Assembly (NCBI GenBank): GCA_022749755.1
Contig: CM040449.1
Span: forward strand, 8,069,657-8,133,656
Length of the DNA: 64,000 nt
Origin: Azadirachta indica
Taxonomy: Eukaryota > Streptophyta > Magnoliopsida > Sapindales > Meliaceae
Reading direction: 5' to 3'
Made by a program: the position numbers and the translations under genes. Of this stretch, positions 50,473 to 63,138 are shown one piece after another (the first letter of the stretch is position 1; each line of letters opens with the position of its first letter). Below the pieces are notes generated by a model. The model was given only the letters and a program-made list of their open reading frames with translations, was not told the DNA's origin and made no database searches.

Positions 50473-53228
50473 ATTTTAAATGAAATCAAGTTAACTTGAT
50501 GCACATGGCTTTATTTAATTAGAGTAAGAGTCGATTTTCTTTGTAATAGGTCTATTGGATGTGCTATGGCTTCGACTTTCAATTTTGGATCAAGTGCTTA
50601 ATATTATTAGACGTGAGTAATTTGTAGAGAGTAAAGTTTATCACGTCTTTTAAAAATTATCCGATGATACAAGAGTATTTTTAAATTTGATAAATTTATT
50701 ATATTATTCTGAATTAAATAGAGTACAGATTTATATTATTCTGAGTTAGCAGTGTGGACTTAGCTTTAGGCTGCTAGAAAATCAAAGGGTAATTTTCTAT
50801 GTTAAAAAGATATGTTTTTTTTCATGGGATAGATAATCTATTTATAGGTTAACGATTGCAGTTATGCCCTAACTTTTGAGGAGAACCAACTAGCTAAAGG
50901 TTCGAGCGGCATTTCACCCTTAACCACAACTTTCCTGCTAATTCTTCAACACCAGTCAATTTGGACCTCCACTTAATTTCACTTATGCTTCAATATTCTC
51001 GTCATGAATAAATTCTCTTGATTCAGGTTCATAAGTAGTGACAATTGCCTTATGAAGACTCACTTTCGCTTGGTAACTAAGGCTTAATTTAAGGAATTTA
51101 TCTTACAATAAAGTTTGATAAATAAAAACATGCCCTTTTTAATAAAAGAAGAATTGCTTATTAAAAAAATTTTAAAGCACGTGACAAATATTAATTTGAA
51201 TATTTTATTGATGGGTCATAATTTTAGCTTCTTGTGTTTTGTTTGCATTAACTTAATTATATAATTAGGGAGAATATTTATTTTTTTTTTTTTTCGATTT
51301 TTGAACCAATATTCTATTACCCTTCTATATTTTTTCTAATAATCTATCACCCTTTAACTCTTATTTATTTATTTATTTTTATTTTACTCTTTAATTCAAT
51401 TGATTTATGTTTCAATTACAAAATAATAAAATTAAAAAATATTTGAATTAGTAAAGGATAAAATTAGAATTCAGAAGAGCAATAGAATAAAAAAAAAAAT
51501 ATAATAAGTAATAGAATATTGGCTAAAATATCGAGGAATCAGACATTTTCATATATAATTATTTCTTTTATAGGCTTAAAATTATTTAGTGGATCTACCT
51601 CATGACTTATTCATGATGCCACTTAATAAAACAAACTCGTTTTGAGTTAAACTAAATCTTGCGTGTATGATCGATTTTTGGATATCAACTAAGGGATTGT
51701 GGATGAAAAGAGATTTGATACAATGCAAGCAATCCAAGCTTGTTAGTTTCAGCTTCTTGAATTAAGACTTCCCTTTTCTTTTACTTGAAGAACAAATTTT
51801 GGAAGTGTCATGATATTAATTCTTTCTTTCTAGTTACTAGATTGGGATCCAAACACTCAATCGTGAATTTATATTCACGTAAATTATAACATTGTTCCTT
51901 TACAAAAATTTATATATATCTAATTTAAGATTTATCAACACAACTATTATATATGAAATAATTATGAACTTTATTATTTATTCTTAATATACAACAAGAT
52001 AAAATCTTGTATAAATGTTATAATATTTACCACATTGATCACAATATAAACTTTATTTTATTTCATATAATTAGTTTAATAATATTAGTTAACAAAATAA
52101 TTTTTACAAGATAGATAATAAATTAAGAATCATTTGTTCGATCAAAAACTTAGTGAGTATGTCTATTCTTATATAAACAGACGGATGTAAACATGTATTT
52201 AGAACTTAATTAAATTAACAGATGAAAATGTACATTTAAAATTAAGTAAAAAAATTTACGTTAAGAAAACCTCACCTTTTATATATACAACATGCGCGCG
52301 CACACATTCTATTTTAAGATCTTTTGACTTAATTTATATAAAATATATGTAATCTCTTTAATTTTACGTAAAAAAGTCCATCGTTTTTAAATGGTTAAAA
52401 TTACATATAATATACTTAATTAATACATAATCAATACACTATTATTAATATGCAAAATAATTATATACAATCGCAATTATTTAAAGAAAAATAATTTATA
52501 TAAAAAGAATTTTTTTGTTATTTATATAATCATTTATACATAACTAATAGTTTTAATTAGTTAAAAATATCGAATTTAATAATCTGTGAAAATTAAACAT
52601 CATTAATCTAGACACACGTATATCATATATTAAATAAATTCTCTCGACTTAAGAACATAATTCTACAAATAAAGTCTCTTCGTTGGATGAATAGTTAAAT
52701 ATTAAATAAACTTTAAATTTTTACAATTGAATCACATTACTAATGACTAAACCGTACTAATTTAAGTTAATAAATTTAAATAATGTACTTCAAATAATTT
52801 TAAACACACAAATATGATCAAATTAATAACATGTATCTATTTCCATAATTACGTACACAACACTATAAAAATCTTAAATACAAATTTACCATCCTATCAA
52901 ATGTATAACCAAAACAAGTTAATTAATTATTTAAAACCATAATCTATACTGAATTAATTATTTGATAATTCAAAACCCAATTCCAAACATAATCCAAATT
53001 AAGCACATATAACCAAAATAGATTTCAACTGTAAGTCTTCTTTTTGGTTCATTAGCAAACCAATATTTTTCCATTTAAAGGATTTCCAAACAGCAACATA
53101 AATAAGCATATGCCTACAATACATACAAGACAATACAATACAATACAAATCTACACACGTTTTCCTAATAGCTTATTATAGGCATATCTGGACCAAAAAG
53201 TGCAACTCCATAAACGTCCCGCAATAGC
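50473..53228. other. Intergenic AT-rich DNA
   Basis: No gene seen in 2.7 kb. AT content rises toward 52000-53000. The last ~100 bases probably contain the 3' UTR of the minus-strand LEA-TMEM205 gene. Confidence 0.5.
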
Positions 53229-54826
53229 TCAATACCTGAGCTGTGAGTGCAGTACCGTTGTTGAACAAGTCATATGAAGCCTCTGTCCTAAGTAAACAAG
53301 ATGCCAAGTCAAAGACATTAGTGTTGCTATGTTTAGCACTGAGGACCATGTATTTAGCTTCTTCAACCTCTCGCTCAATCTCCCCATTTTTGCTCTGATT
53401 GCTGCCTCTTGCACTCTACTGGTCTCCGCTTCATGAGTTGTGTTGGTTGCCGGTTTGGTTGCCGGTTTGGTTGCCGCCCGTTGGTCGGTCCCCCTGCTGC
53501 TTGTTTCACCAGTTAGGCTCTCTCTTCCTCTCCCTTCTTCCTTCTCAACCTTCGTCCTCTCAAACATCACCTACATGGGCAAAAATTTACATTACATAAT
53601 CGTTATGCATTCATGAAGCAGAAGAACAAACTAGTGTTTAGTGACATTGTATGCATACGTACCTCAGTGGCTCGAGGTTCCAAATACATGGAATTAGCCA
53701 ACACCATCAGAATGGAAGCCAGAAGATTATATCCTTGAAACATCCCAGCTTTGTTTGAGAACAGTTGAGGCATATGCCCCAACAAAGCCAATCCAATAGT
53801 ACAAGCCGTTGCCCTGAAATAAACAGGATATACCTTGCTTTGTACCATTCCAAATTGCTGCCTTGGCAGAGCAAAAGATAATACATAGCTTGATATAAAT
53901 GTAACCCATATACTCATTCCATAGGCCGTAGAAACTCCCAGCAGATTCAACACACCCATAATAGCATTAACTGTCTCAGCCAATCGTATGGTACTCAGAA
54001 AGTTAGCAAAGCTTTTAGCAGCATGCTAAGTGCCTTCTTTTGCTTCTTTTGCTTTCTCCCCAACACTCCTCACCTCCTCTGTCACGTTGATGACTAAATC
54101 TTCCCCAATGGTCTTCCCCAGATCCCTTACATCTTTGATGGCCTCTTTAGCACCTTCTTTCATCTCGTAAACCTTCTCGGAGGCAGTCTCTTTGGTTTTA
54201 CCTAACCCATCCTTCGCAGCCTCTTTCGCCCCAGAAGCCATCTCTGACGCAGTATCTTTAGCCTTATCATATGTATCTTGCACAACATCTTTAGCCTCAG
54301 TAGCAATCTCCTTCTTCTTAGCAATCGCATCCTGCTCTGTCTCCTTCGCCTCATGCGCCATCTCCTTTTACTTCGCAGCAATCTCATGTGCAGCTCCGGA
54401 CTTTATCCTTAGCTTTCTCAACTGCAATAGCAACCTTGTGCTTGCATTTCCCATAAGCATCACATATAAGCTCTCCAGGACGATCGCCAGTCGATTTAAG
54501 ATCAGCAACAACAGATGAAGCTTCCCTAATCCTATCGTTAACGTTGCTCAAAGCATCTTCATCAGCAGCAGAAATCTTCTCCTCCACATCAGAAGCAGGC
54601 TTAGGCTTAGGGAATTGATACTCATGTTCTGGTGAAATAGAAACCTTCGTATTGTGCTTGCCCTCCTCATCAAACTCAACAACAACCATTCTGTGACCTT
54701 AACAATTACAACGTCTTCATTTTGGCTTTTCTGAGGTTTAATTTTCTGATCAGTTGGGGATGGAGACCACACTCCTGCGACTGCCAGTGCGCTCATAACA
54801 AGACATATTGCAACCAAATTCATCAT
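53229..54826 (-). pseudogene. LEA-domain/TMEM205-like (DUF4149) protein gene with frameshifts and stops
   Basis: Two exons, 54826-53663 and 53570-53229, joined at GAG|GTACGT and GTAG|GTGATG. N-terminus: a hydrophobic leader MMNLVAICLVMSALAVAGVW. Then VVVEFDEEGKHNTKVSIS, then a LEA_4-like Ala/Lys/Glu amphipathic repeat (KAKDTASEMASGAKEAAKDG), then a TMEM205/DUF4149 membrane domain (STAYGMSIWVTFISSYVL, PRQQFGMVQSKVYPVYF, FQGYNLLASILMVLANS), a charged linker and a final hydrophobic segment. Breaks: one base lost before VVVEFDEE (~54690), a frame change after KAKDKV (~54400), TAA just before KEMAHEAKE (~54371) and TAG 54026-54028 after AKEGT. Arabidopsis has proteins with the same fusion (AT1G72100 and AT1G22600, from memory). 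Desiccation- and ABA-linked expression is expected of the family. This copy looks non-functional unless the sequence has errors. Confidence 0.78.
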
Positions 54827-54973
54827 ACTGCTGTTTTGAGTGAGATTGTGATTGAAAATAAGTTCGATTTGATTTTGGAAATTAAAGAAAACGATGGTTT
54901 TGTAGGTGTAACTTATATTATTATTTGGCCAACGAATAAGCATGTTGTATGCATATCGCTTATTGGGTAATTG

Positions 54974-55014
54974 ACACGTGTAGTTCCTTGTCACCACGTG
55001 GTATTCTACGTGGC
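54974..55014 (-). promoter_or_regulatory. Triple G-box/ABRE cluster upstream of the LEA-TMEM205 gene
   Basis: Three ACGT-core elements lie within 41 bp: ACACGTGT (54974-54981), CCACGTGG (54994-55001) and TACGTGGC (55007-55014). They are 150-190 bp above the start codon at 54826. Paired ABREs are the established arrangement for bZIP (ABF/ABI5)-driven ABA response, which fits a LEA gene. Spacing and cores are intact even though the coding sequence below is broken. Confidence 0.65.
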
Positions 55015-55341
55015 TACAATTAAGCTTTTGTATACATATACATATTGCTTTTTATTTATTTGTTTATTTTTCCTTAGAAAGTTGTGGATAGGTCTCCGGA
55101 AACTTACTATTAATATTTTATTTTTTAAATGTTTTATTGTTGTTGTTTAAGATAATTCTATATCTCTCCAGAACTTTCTATTTTTTTTTTTTTTTGGAAG
55201 AAAAGAAAATTGATACCGAACATCTTAAAACGATCTCGATCAAGATATTTATCAATTAGTAAAGCTAGACAAAAAGACGCTTCAAAATTCAAAACAAAGT
55301 TTTATTCTCCCAAACCCAATAAGCTGGTTTTGTTATGTCGA

Positions 55342-55436
55342 GGCCCAAAAGGAAGCCCAAGGAACTTTCAACGAAACTCCATTATCTATTGGGCTTGCTT
55401 GTTGTGTCGCGTTATAAATTGGGCCACGTCTTCTTT
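55342..55436. promoter_or_regulatory. Cluster of TGGGCY site-II motifs
   Basis: GGCCCA (55342-55347), AGCCCA (55354-55359), TTGGGCTT (from 55389) and TTGGGCC (from 55429) lie within about 95 bp. TGGGCC/T elements bind TCP factors and are common in promoters of growth-related plant genes. The cluster is ~500 bp upstream of the LEA-TMEM205 start, and no plus-strand gene follows. Confidence 0.35.
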
Positions 55437-57951
55437 TAATAATAATTACAAGAAGATCACCTAAATCCTCTTAAAACCTCTTTATTTATTTAAGAGATTT
55501 TCCTGGTTATACTAATTAATACACACAAATATACATGTAGTGGAAAGGAGACGCAGGGCGAGTTTTTTTTTTTTTTTTTTTTAATAATGAATAATTTTAT
55601 TAAAAGATTTAAGAGTTATTTATTTTTTAACTTATATTTGAAAATTTGTTAAAAATATTTAAATGTAATTAACTTAAAAATTTTAAATTAAATCTGAATA
55701 ATTAAATATCTGAATAAATTAAATATTTTATTTTTTAATAATACTTTTAATTTATTACTTAATATTTATATATATCAACAATTTAATATATTAGTTTTAA
55801 ATTTTTTAGAGTATAGATATATCAATATATCAATTTCAGATATTTTTTATTTTTATAAAAAAAATAAATAATTTAATATTTATATTCAGACATTTAAGGT
55901 AAAAAAAAAAAAATAATATATCAATTAGATTTATAAGGTAAAAATATATATATATATATCAATCAGATTTATATTTTAGCCAAATTCAGATTTTGATCAC
56001 GTTCAAACTTCAGATAAAAAATAAATGCTACCACACTCTATAAATTAGATGTTAAATTCAAGAAGCCACATTTCTATTCCACATATTATTTTTGTAATAT
56101 CACCCCTTTTATTAATATACCCCATAATTTTTTTTTAAAAAAAATTGTCTACTAATCCTTATAATACAAAAATAACTCCATATATAAATTAAGATAATTT
56201 TTTTTGTCAATTTATTAAATATGCAGCTTTTTAACTTAAACTAAATTGTTGATTGTTTAAACTCAATATTTGATAAATATTTTTTATCACATATAAATAT
56301 CTATCAATAATTTTTTTTTTTTATAATAACCTATAAAAATAATATAAAATTTTATTCTTCCTTCTCAAATACTTTTTATTGTATTTTAATATAAATTAAA
56401 AAAGATTATAAGTATATAAAAAATATTTATGGGATTTCAAAGATTTTATAAATTAATATAAATAAATATTTTATAAAGTTTTCAAGTAAGAGGCCTAAAA
56501 AAATCCCAGGGCACTTAGAAAAGGATTTAATATCTATTTGGGCTTCTTTGCTGTTGAGGTTTAAAAGTAGGAGAGTTTTGGCCCCAATGAAAAAATTTCA
56601 AAGAAATGACAGTTAAAAGGCATGTTTGATAGAGTAGGTTTTCACTTACTTTAAAAATAAAGTTGAAAATATATTTAATAAATATCAATTTTTAATCCGA
56701 TTCACCCACTTTTACACTAATATTTGATATTTTAAGAATTTTTATTTTGTAATAGTCACAGTTCTAAAGTTATAAAGAAAAAAACGAATAACTTTTTTAT
56801 GCATTTTTTTACACCATTTGTAAACTATTAAATTTAAATACTTTTAGCAACTAAAATTGTATATTATATGTATATTAATTGTGATGTATTCGGTTATATA
56901 TTAATTACATATATTATATTTAATCTCAACTGTTGAAATTGTTTAAAGTTAAGAGATTGTTTATATCTTAATATCAAACATATTTTTAAGTGAAGAACTT
57001 TGCGGGTAATATTCTCTTTGCCAATAGACTAACCCAAAAGGGAAGGCAAGAAAGTTGATTATGTATCAAAATGAATATACAGAAGCAAAAGCAAAACATA
57101 TGAAAATGAAATTATATGTATATAAAGAAGAAAAGGATACATAGATACAGGAATAGAGGCAAAAGTGAAAGAAGTGGGTGTTGGTGTGGTAGTGTCATAT
57201 ATTCTATTCTGGTATCTACTTTCATTGAAGTCATCATTTTAAGAATTTTGAATAATTATAATTAATATTAAAATAAAAGAAAAAAGAAAAAGAAAGAAAG
57301 AAAGAAAGGAAGAAAGAAAGCAGAAAAGCTGGCATGTGCTGGTTGCATTTGTATTTGCATGTGCCTTTTATGCTACGAAACAAAAACTAAAGAAAAATAA
57401 TAATAAAAAAGGCTTTCATCCTCATTGACGATTCCATTCCTTCTCCATATATCCCCCACATCCTTCTTTATTATTATTATTATTATTTTCTCTGTGAAAT
57501 TACATAAAATCAAATGGTTTTGTTTCACGTTGTGTTGTGTTGTTGGGATTGACTATGTTTACCTACTAGTCTACGATCATACACCCTAAACCTAACTTAT
57601 TATATAATTTCATTATTACCAATTTAAAATAGTTTGCATAAATTTAAAAATGATGATAATTTGCACATAATAATGTTATTTTTTTTATTATATTTATACA
57701 AATTTACTTAAATTTATGTTTTCAAAACATACGAATGCCTGCAATATAAAAGACCTCTAAATATATAAGAGATGTATATATGGAAATTTATATTTTTAAA
57801 GCTCAAATTCATATCTTTATCAATATTTATAATCATCAATCATAGGTGTATATATATGAAATACAAATTTTTATATTATTTATATATTATTGAATTTAAA
57901 CATATCTAATCGTTGAGATTAAATCTTACAGAGAGAGAGAGAAAACAGAAG

Positions 57952-58165
57952 GATTAATAATCTCTTAACTTTTATATATTTTTTTATATTATTTATAAAT
58001 CATTAAATTTAAATACTTTTCATAGTTAAGATTATCTCTCACATATATAATAATTATTATGTATTAATTACATATACTACATTAAATCTTAACTATTAAA
58101 TATACGTAAATTTAATTATTTATAAATAATTTAAAAAATTGTATAAAGTTAAGAGATTAATAATA
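57952..58165. mobile_element. Palindromic MITE-like element
   Basis: The left arm ATTAATAATCTCTTAACTTT and the reverse complement of the right arm (ATTATTAATCTCTTAACTTT) match, and the similarity continues inward through TTATTTATAAATCATTAAATTT-like sequence to AGTTAAGATT, leaving a short loop. Partial relatives occur at about 56815-56965 and 57830-57930. No coding capacity. Confidence 0.55.
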
Positions 58166-58176
58166 TGTTTCTCTCT

Positions 58177-58208
<32 letters not shown>

Positions 58209-61200
58209 TAATTCATAATCATCAAGCATTGAGGTAGTTGCATGATATTATTGCTTGTAGTATGTACAATTTATTATTAATTTAAAACTTAAGACATATG
58301 ATTCCAATACAGCATATTAAAACAAACATAAGCATGTTGATGTCGTTTGAATAACAGTGTTCATATTACGTCTAAATATATCTCTTAAGATTTGTTGTCT
58401 AATGAATAATTTATGCTTGTCCTCTTCCAACACAACAGCTCCTCTTTTAAAATCAAATTAAATTATATATCTTTATCTCTTTCTTCCTTTTGGAGTTTTT
58501 TGAAAAAGATTCTTAGCTCTATTAAGTTGGTTATAAGTTCATTTTCTTAATGTAAATATACCATTTATTTATTTATTTATTTATTTAAAAAAAATATTAT
58601 AAAAATTATACACAATTTCTTGTAATTTAGTATGAGCAGGGTTTTGAAATTGAACCCACTAATAATAATAAATAAAAATTCTTCCTTTTTTTGACTTGAC
58701 TTAAACTTCCATAATAATTTTAAATTTTAATATTATTATTTATGAAAGAAAGGGAAAGAAACCCATAGAATGTGGAAGAAAAACGTTGTTAATTTAGTCC
58801 ACATACACACAATAACCCTATTATTATTCAAAGATGTATTGCAGTAATGAATCACATTTTACATCAATTAGAAATTGAATTAGACTTGAACTTATAACAA
58901 CAACTATGCAACAGCTCATAATATGTTGGGTTTTTAAATTAATATCAAGTACTCGACTTATTTCAAATGAAATTAGGTGATTAGATACATACCTATAATT
59001 AAAATAAAAATATGAAATTACAACTTTTTATTATTTACAATAATTTATTATCGAATGTTTAAATTTTATTATGTTAGAAATTTTATGATTTTGTTCTAAT
59101 TCAAATATTATTTTAAGTTAGAATTTAAATTTTTAATGTCCATATTTAAAATATTGTATGAAAAATTTTTAAAAAATTTATATTTGATGTGATGTTTATA
59201 CTTTTTTTTTTTTTGTTTTTTTAGATAGTGATGGTTAATAGCTGTCGACACATCACCATTTCAACTAATTAATCTGTATCTTCGCTACATCATCAATCAT
59301 CTACTCTTAAATTAAGATAATGATGCTATGAACACATCCATTCCTACTTTTAATATTTTATTTATTATTTTTATTACAATCAATAGTGATGATATATATA
59401 TATATATATACACATACACACTTTAAATAAGTATAAATTATATGATATAAACTAACATAATATTAATATTAATAGTATTGATTGTCACTTGATCTATATC
59501 ATTTCTTCTTATTGATTATATTAATTTTATATTTTTTATTAATAAATACTATCATATTACTGTCTGTTTATATGCAAAAAAAAAATTTATATTTTTGATA
59601 TTATTTTTGTTACAAAACTTTAAATATGATGTAAATAATTTTGTTATATTGATTTTTATAAAAATCTGTATTTTTACTCCAAACACTATTTTCCTCGTAC
59701 ACCATTTAAAAAAAATTAAAAATTAAAGTTCACTCTGTACACTCTTATTAATATCTTAAATAATCGTTAGTTAATTTTTTTATTATATATCTAATTTTTT
59801 TTATATGTAAAAAATATTCATTAAACTGAAATATTTTTATTTTTAAAATAATTTTTATAAAAAAAATATTTTGTAGTTTGAATTTTCTCAAACATTGATC
59901 TCTTTCTCCATAATTCAATGATTGAAAGAGATATTATGAGAAAAAGTTTAGGCTTTAAGTAGACAATTGTATGTTAAAACAGTATAAAGAATAATACTAT
60001 TTTATTTAATTAAGTTAAATTATCTTGAATGATAAATTTTATGGTGACTATCTTTATAATATTTTTTTAATTAAAACATGAGTATTTATAGGCGTGAATA
60101 AACAACTCTTAAAAATTTCATATAATTTTTTAAATAAAACTTTTTAGAACAACTTTTTATAAATAAAGATTTTATAAAAAAATTTAATAAAAATTTATTA
60201 ATTATTTTATTATCATAAATAACTTTTAAAAAATATATAATTATTTTAATAAATTAGTTTTTAATACTATATTATTAAAAAATAATATAAAATTTTTTAA
60301 ATAAAATAAAAATATTTTAAACTATTTAATCTTTAAAAAAAATTATACTATTAAAAATTTAAAATTTAAATTTTTTAAAATATTTTTTTTAATTTTTAAA
60401 AAAATTTTTTAGTACTAACCAAACGGCAAAAAAGAAAATTAACACTAAAAAATTTTTTTTAACCAATAAAAAATTTGAATTACATAGATGTTTTATGGTT
60501 ATCATAGAAAAAAAGAGTGTTTTATTTTAAAAAATTTAAAAAAAAAAAAAGAAGGAAGATTCTTTGAATTTTGTACAGTGCCGCTCCGTCCTGTATTTAG
60601 TGGTCAAAATCCCATCACTAAAAGTCTTGAAAGCAGCCTTCATTTACTCGGCGCTCTTTGACAAAAACTAACAAGAATCGGGACCATTCTATACCTTAAT
60701 TTACCAAAACACCCCTTCCCTCTCTATCCCGTCAATTTCCGTGGTTCATTTATTTATTTATTTATTTATCCGTTTCAAATTTTCAATATTTTTTTATATT
60801 TATTTTCTTTTTTAGTGTAAAAAATTCGCTGGTTCTAAAATTTAAATTTAATGTTCAATAACTCTGTATAATTACTAAATAACAAAGTATGGTAACAAAT
60901 TTCAATTTTTTTCAATAAATAAAGATTTATATTATTGATAAAAAAATATATATAAAAATACATACATATTTTGATTTTATTGGATAATATTTATAAATAT
61001 AATATTTTATCCATGTAAAAAGAAAAATTAATATTTTAACAAATTTGGATTGGATAAATAAATGTAGATATGTGATGATTTATCTTCCTTTAAATATAAA
61101 AGAGGAGGATGCAATAGTATTATAATATATATATATACATAAAAAGTTAAGAATTTATCGAGAGTTTATATATAATTATTATTTTAATATATAATTTGTA

Positions 61201-62148
61201 TGCAAAATTTAGCGATTTCTAATTTCAACTGTGAGAAATATTTGTCTACAATATCATAAAAAATTAATCAAAAGATACCGATGAATGTTAAATTGAATTG
61301 TTTTTTTTTTTAAAGTTTATGAAATAAAAAGTCAAATAAGGGGAAAGGAGCTTGTATTGGCAGTGTTGTACTATTTTGGGTAGGACCGACCTACCAATAC
61401 AAAAAACTTAGCTGTTAAGATATCAAAAAATTTTACAAAATTATTGAAACCCTATTGATTTATACCTTTCTTTTATTAAAAATATAATTAATTTTAATTT
61501 GCTTAGTATAATAAAGACCGAGATATTAATAATATTAGACTATATTCATATTCATACTATAATCATAATAAATTTTGTTATTTAAAATCAAAACCCATTT
61601 TTATTTATATTAAATTCGTATCATAAAAGTCCAATACATACAAAAATACTTATACTTACGAGTCAAATTGTGATCTCTAATTTTAAACTAAAGAAAAGAA
61701 GGTGAATATTAATGATTATTTATTTATTATCTACTTTGATTTCAGAATAGCTTTGTTTTTGTGTTTGTTTCTTCTCTATCTCATTCGGAGTTCTTGTTAT
61801 TAAACAGACAAAGAGAAGAGAGTCAAATGTTGCTGATCAAATTGAAACATCACTCCATTGAATTCTGTCTGTCTTTCAGTCAGACTCAGTACTCACAGAA
61901 TTATACAAATCAAACTGGTTCAAGAAACCTGGGTATATCCCCACTCACCATTTTTGTAAAGCTGAAATATTAAAAATATTAAAATAAAGAATAAAATAAA
62001 ATAAAATAAAATAAAGGGTATGAAATCAATCAATGTATAGATTACAAGTTGGCAAAAGGAGAATTATGAGATTGCTGACCTTTTAGGGCAAAGAAAGCAA
62101 GAAAGAAAGAGTCGACAACAAACTCCACTTTACTGTTTGGTACTAATT

Positions 62149-62149
62149 A

Positions 62150-62193
<44 letters not shown>
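62149..62193. repeat. (AAT)n microsatellite
   Basis: About 14 perfect AAT/TAA units. Intergenic and probably length-polymorphic. Confidence 0.9.
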
Positions 62194-62195
<2 letters not shown>

Positions 62196-63006
62196 GATCT
62201 CATCTGCCTAATTCCTTGAAAGGGAGAGATCCTTCTAAAAGTTAAGATTGCTTTTTGAAATTAAAAAAATTTAAAAAAAAAAAAAAGAAAAGGAAAGAAA
62301 AGTCTTTCATGTGTTTGATGAATTGAAAATGAATGAAGTGATCACTTTCATTTCAAGTTTCAACATCTCCTCCCCACAACAAAACTGAATTTTCATTCTT
62401 CAATCCCACTACCTAAACAATGTCTCTAGCAAATATGAATCAAACCCCACAGACATTTATTTTCTTTTATAAGAGTCATTTAATGTGAAATAGTGAAAGT
62501 TTTTTTTTTTGAACAAATAAAAGATGAGAATCATTAAATCTAACCGTTCATATTTTGTAACTATACAATTATCGTCTTAGTATTCTTATGAACAAACAAA
62601 TTACTATTTCGCTTTTTAACTTCGAGAATACTATTAGAAAAAGTGTTTGATATTGCCAATCCTTTGTAGCCACGTTTATTTATTTATTTTTAAGGTTTAG
62701 AATTTTCATCTTAATCTCCAGTAATTGTAACTTTGAAACTCATCATCTCAATCTCAATGGTCTCTTAATTTCATTTCTATCAACAAACAAATTAGAAAGT
62801 GTGTTAGAATCTGCCTCTATCAAAGATATATGAATGGGGGGTGGGGGGCCACCAAATGACGTATTTCTTTGTATCTTTTTCATTCTCTTTCTAGCAACAT
62901 ATGTTCCTGTCTTCATACTCCAAATGAATGAGTGCTGCCCATCTTATTTTCATCATCTCCATCTCCTATTCTTCTACTCCTACCACCGCCATTGTTTGTT
63001 TCTGTT

Positions 63007-63048
63007 GTCTTCTTCTTCTTCTTCTTCTTCTTCTTCTTCTTCTTCTTT
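63007..63048. repeat. (CTT)n microsatellite in the MCTP-like gene 5' region
   Basis: About 12 CTT units ending ~90 bp before the ATG at 63139, in the likely 5' UTR or core promoter. Pyrimidine-rich leaders of this kind are frequent in plant genes. Confidence 0.85.
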
Positions 63049-63138
63049 TTCACTCCTACTTTTTCTCTACCCCTTTACCTTCCATTCATTTTAGATCATA
63101 AATAGAGGAGAAGAAGAAACAATTCTCTTCTTACCACC

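Larger units (their letters stand above)
55437..63138. other. Gene-poor AT-rich 7.7 kb
   Basis: No coding gene is supported. It contains extremely AT-rich blocks (55600-56500, 59500-60480), palindromic MITE-like sequences, a GAAA-rich stretch near 57290-57310, TA runs (58184-58209, 59394-59411), ATTT runs (58561-58587, 60745-60770) and an AAT run at 62149-62193. The 60100-60430 block, ending ACTAACCAAACGGC, may be another small inverted-repeat element. The last ~300 bp include the 5' UTR of the MCTP-like gene. Confidence 0.55.

Noticed and set aside
55210..55464. 84-aa plus-strand frame near the TGGGCY cluster
   Set aside because: Basic and Ser-rich with no recognisable domain; it overlaps a promoter-like region and looks like chance.
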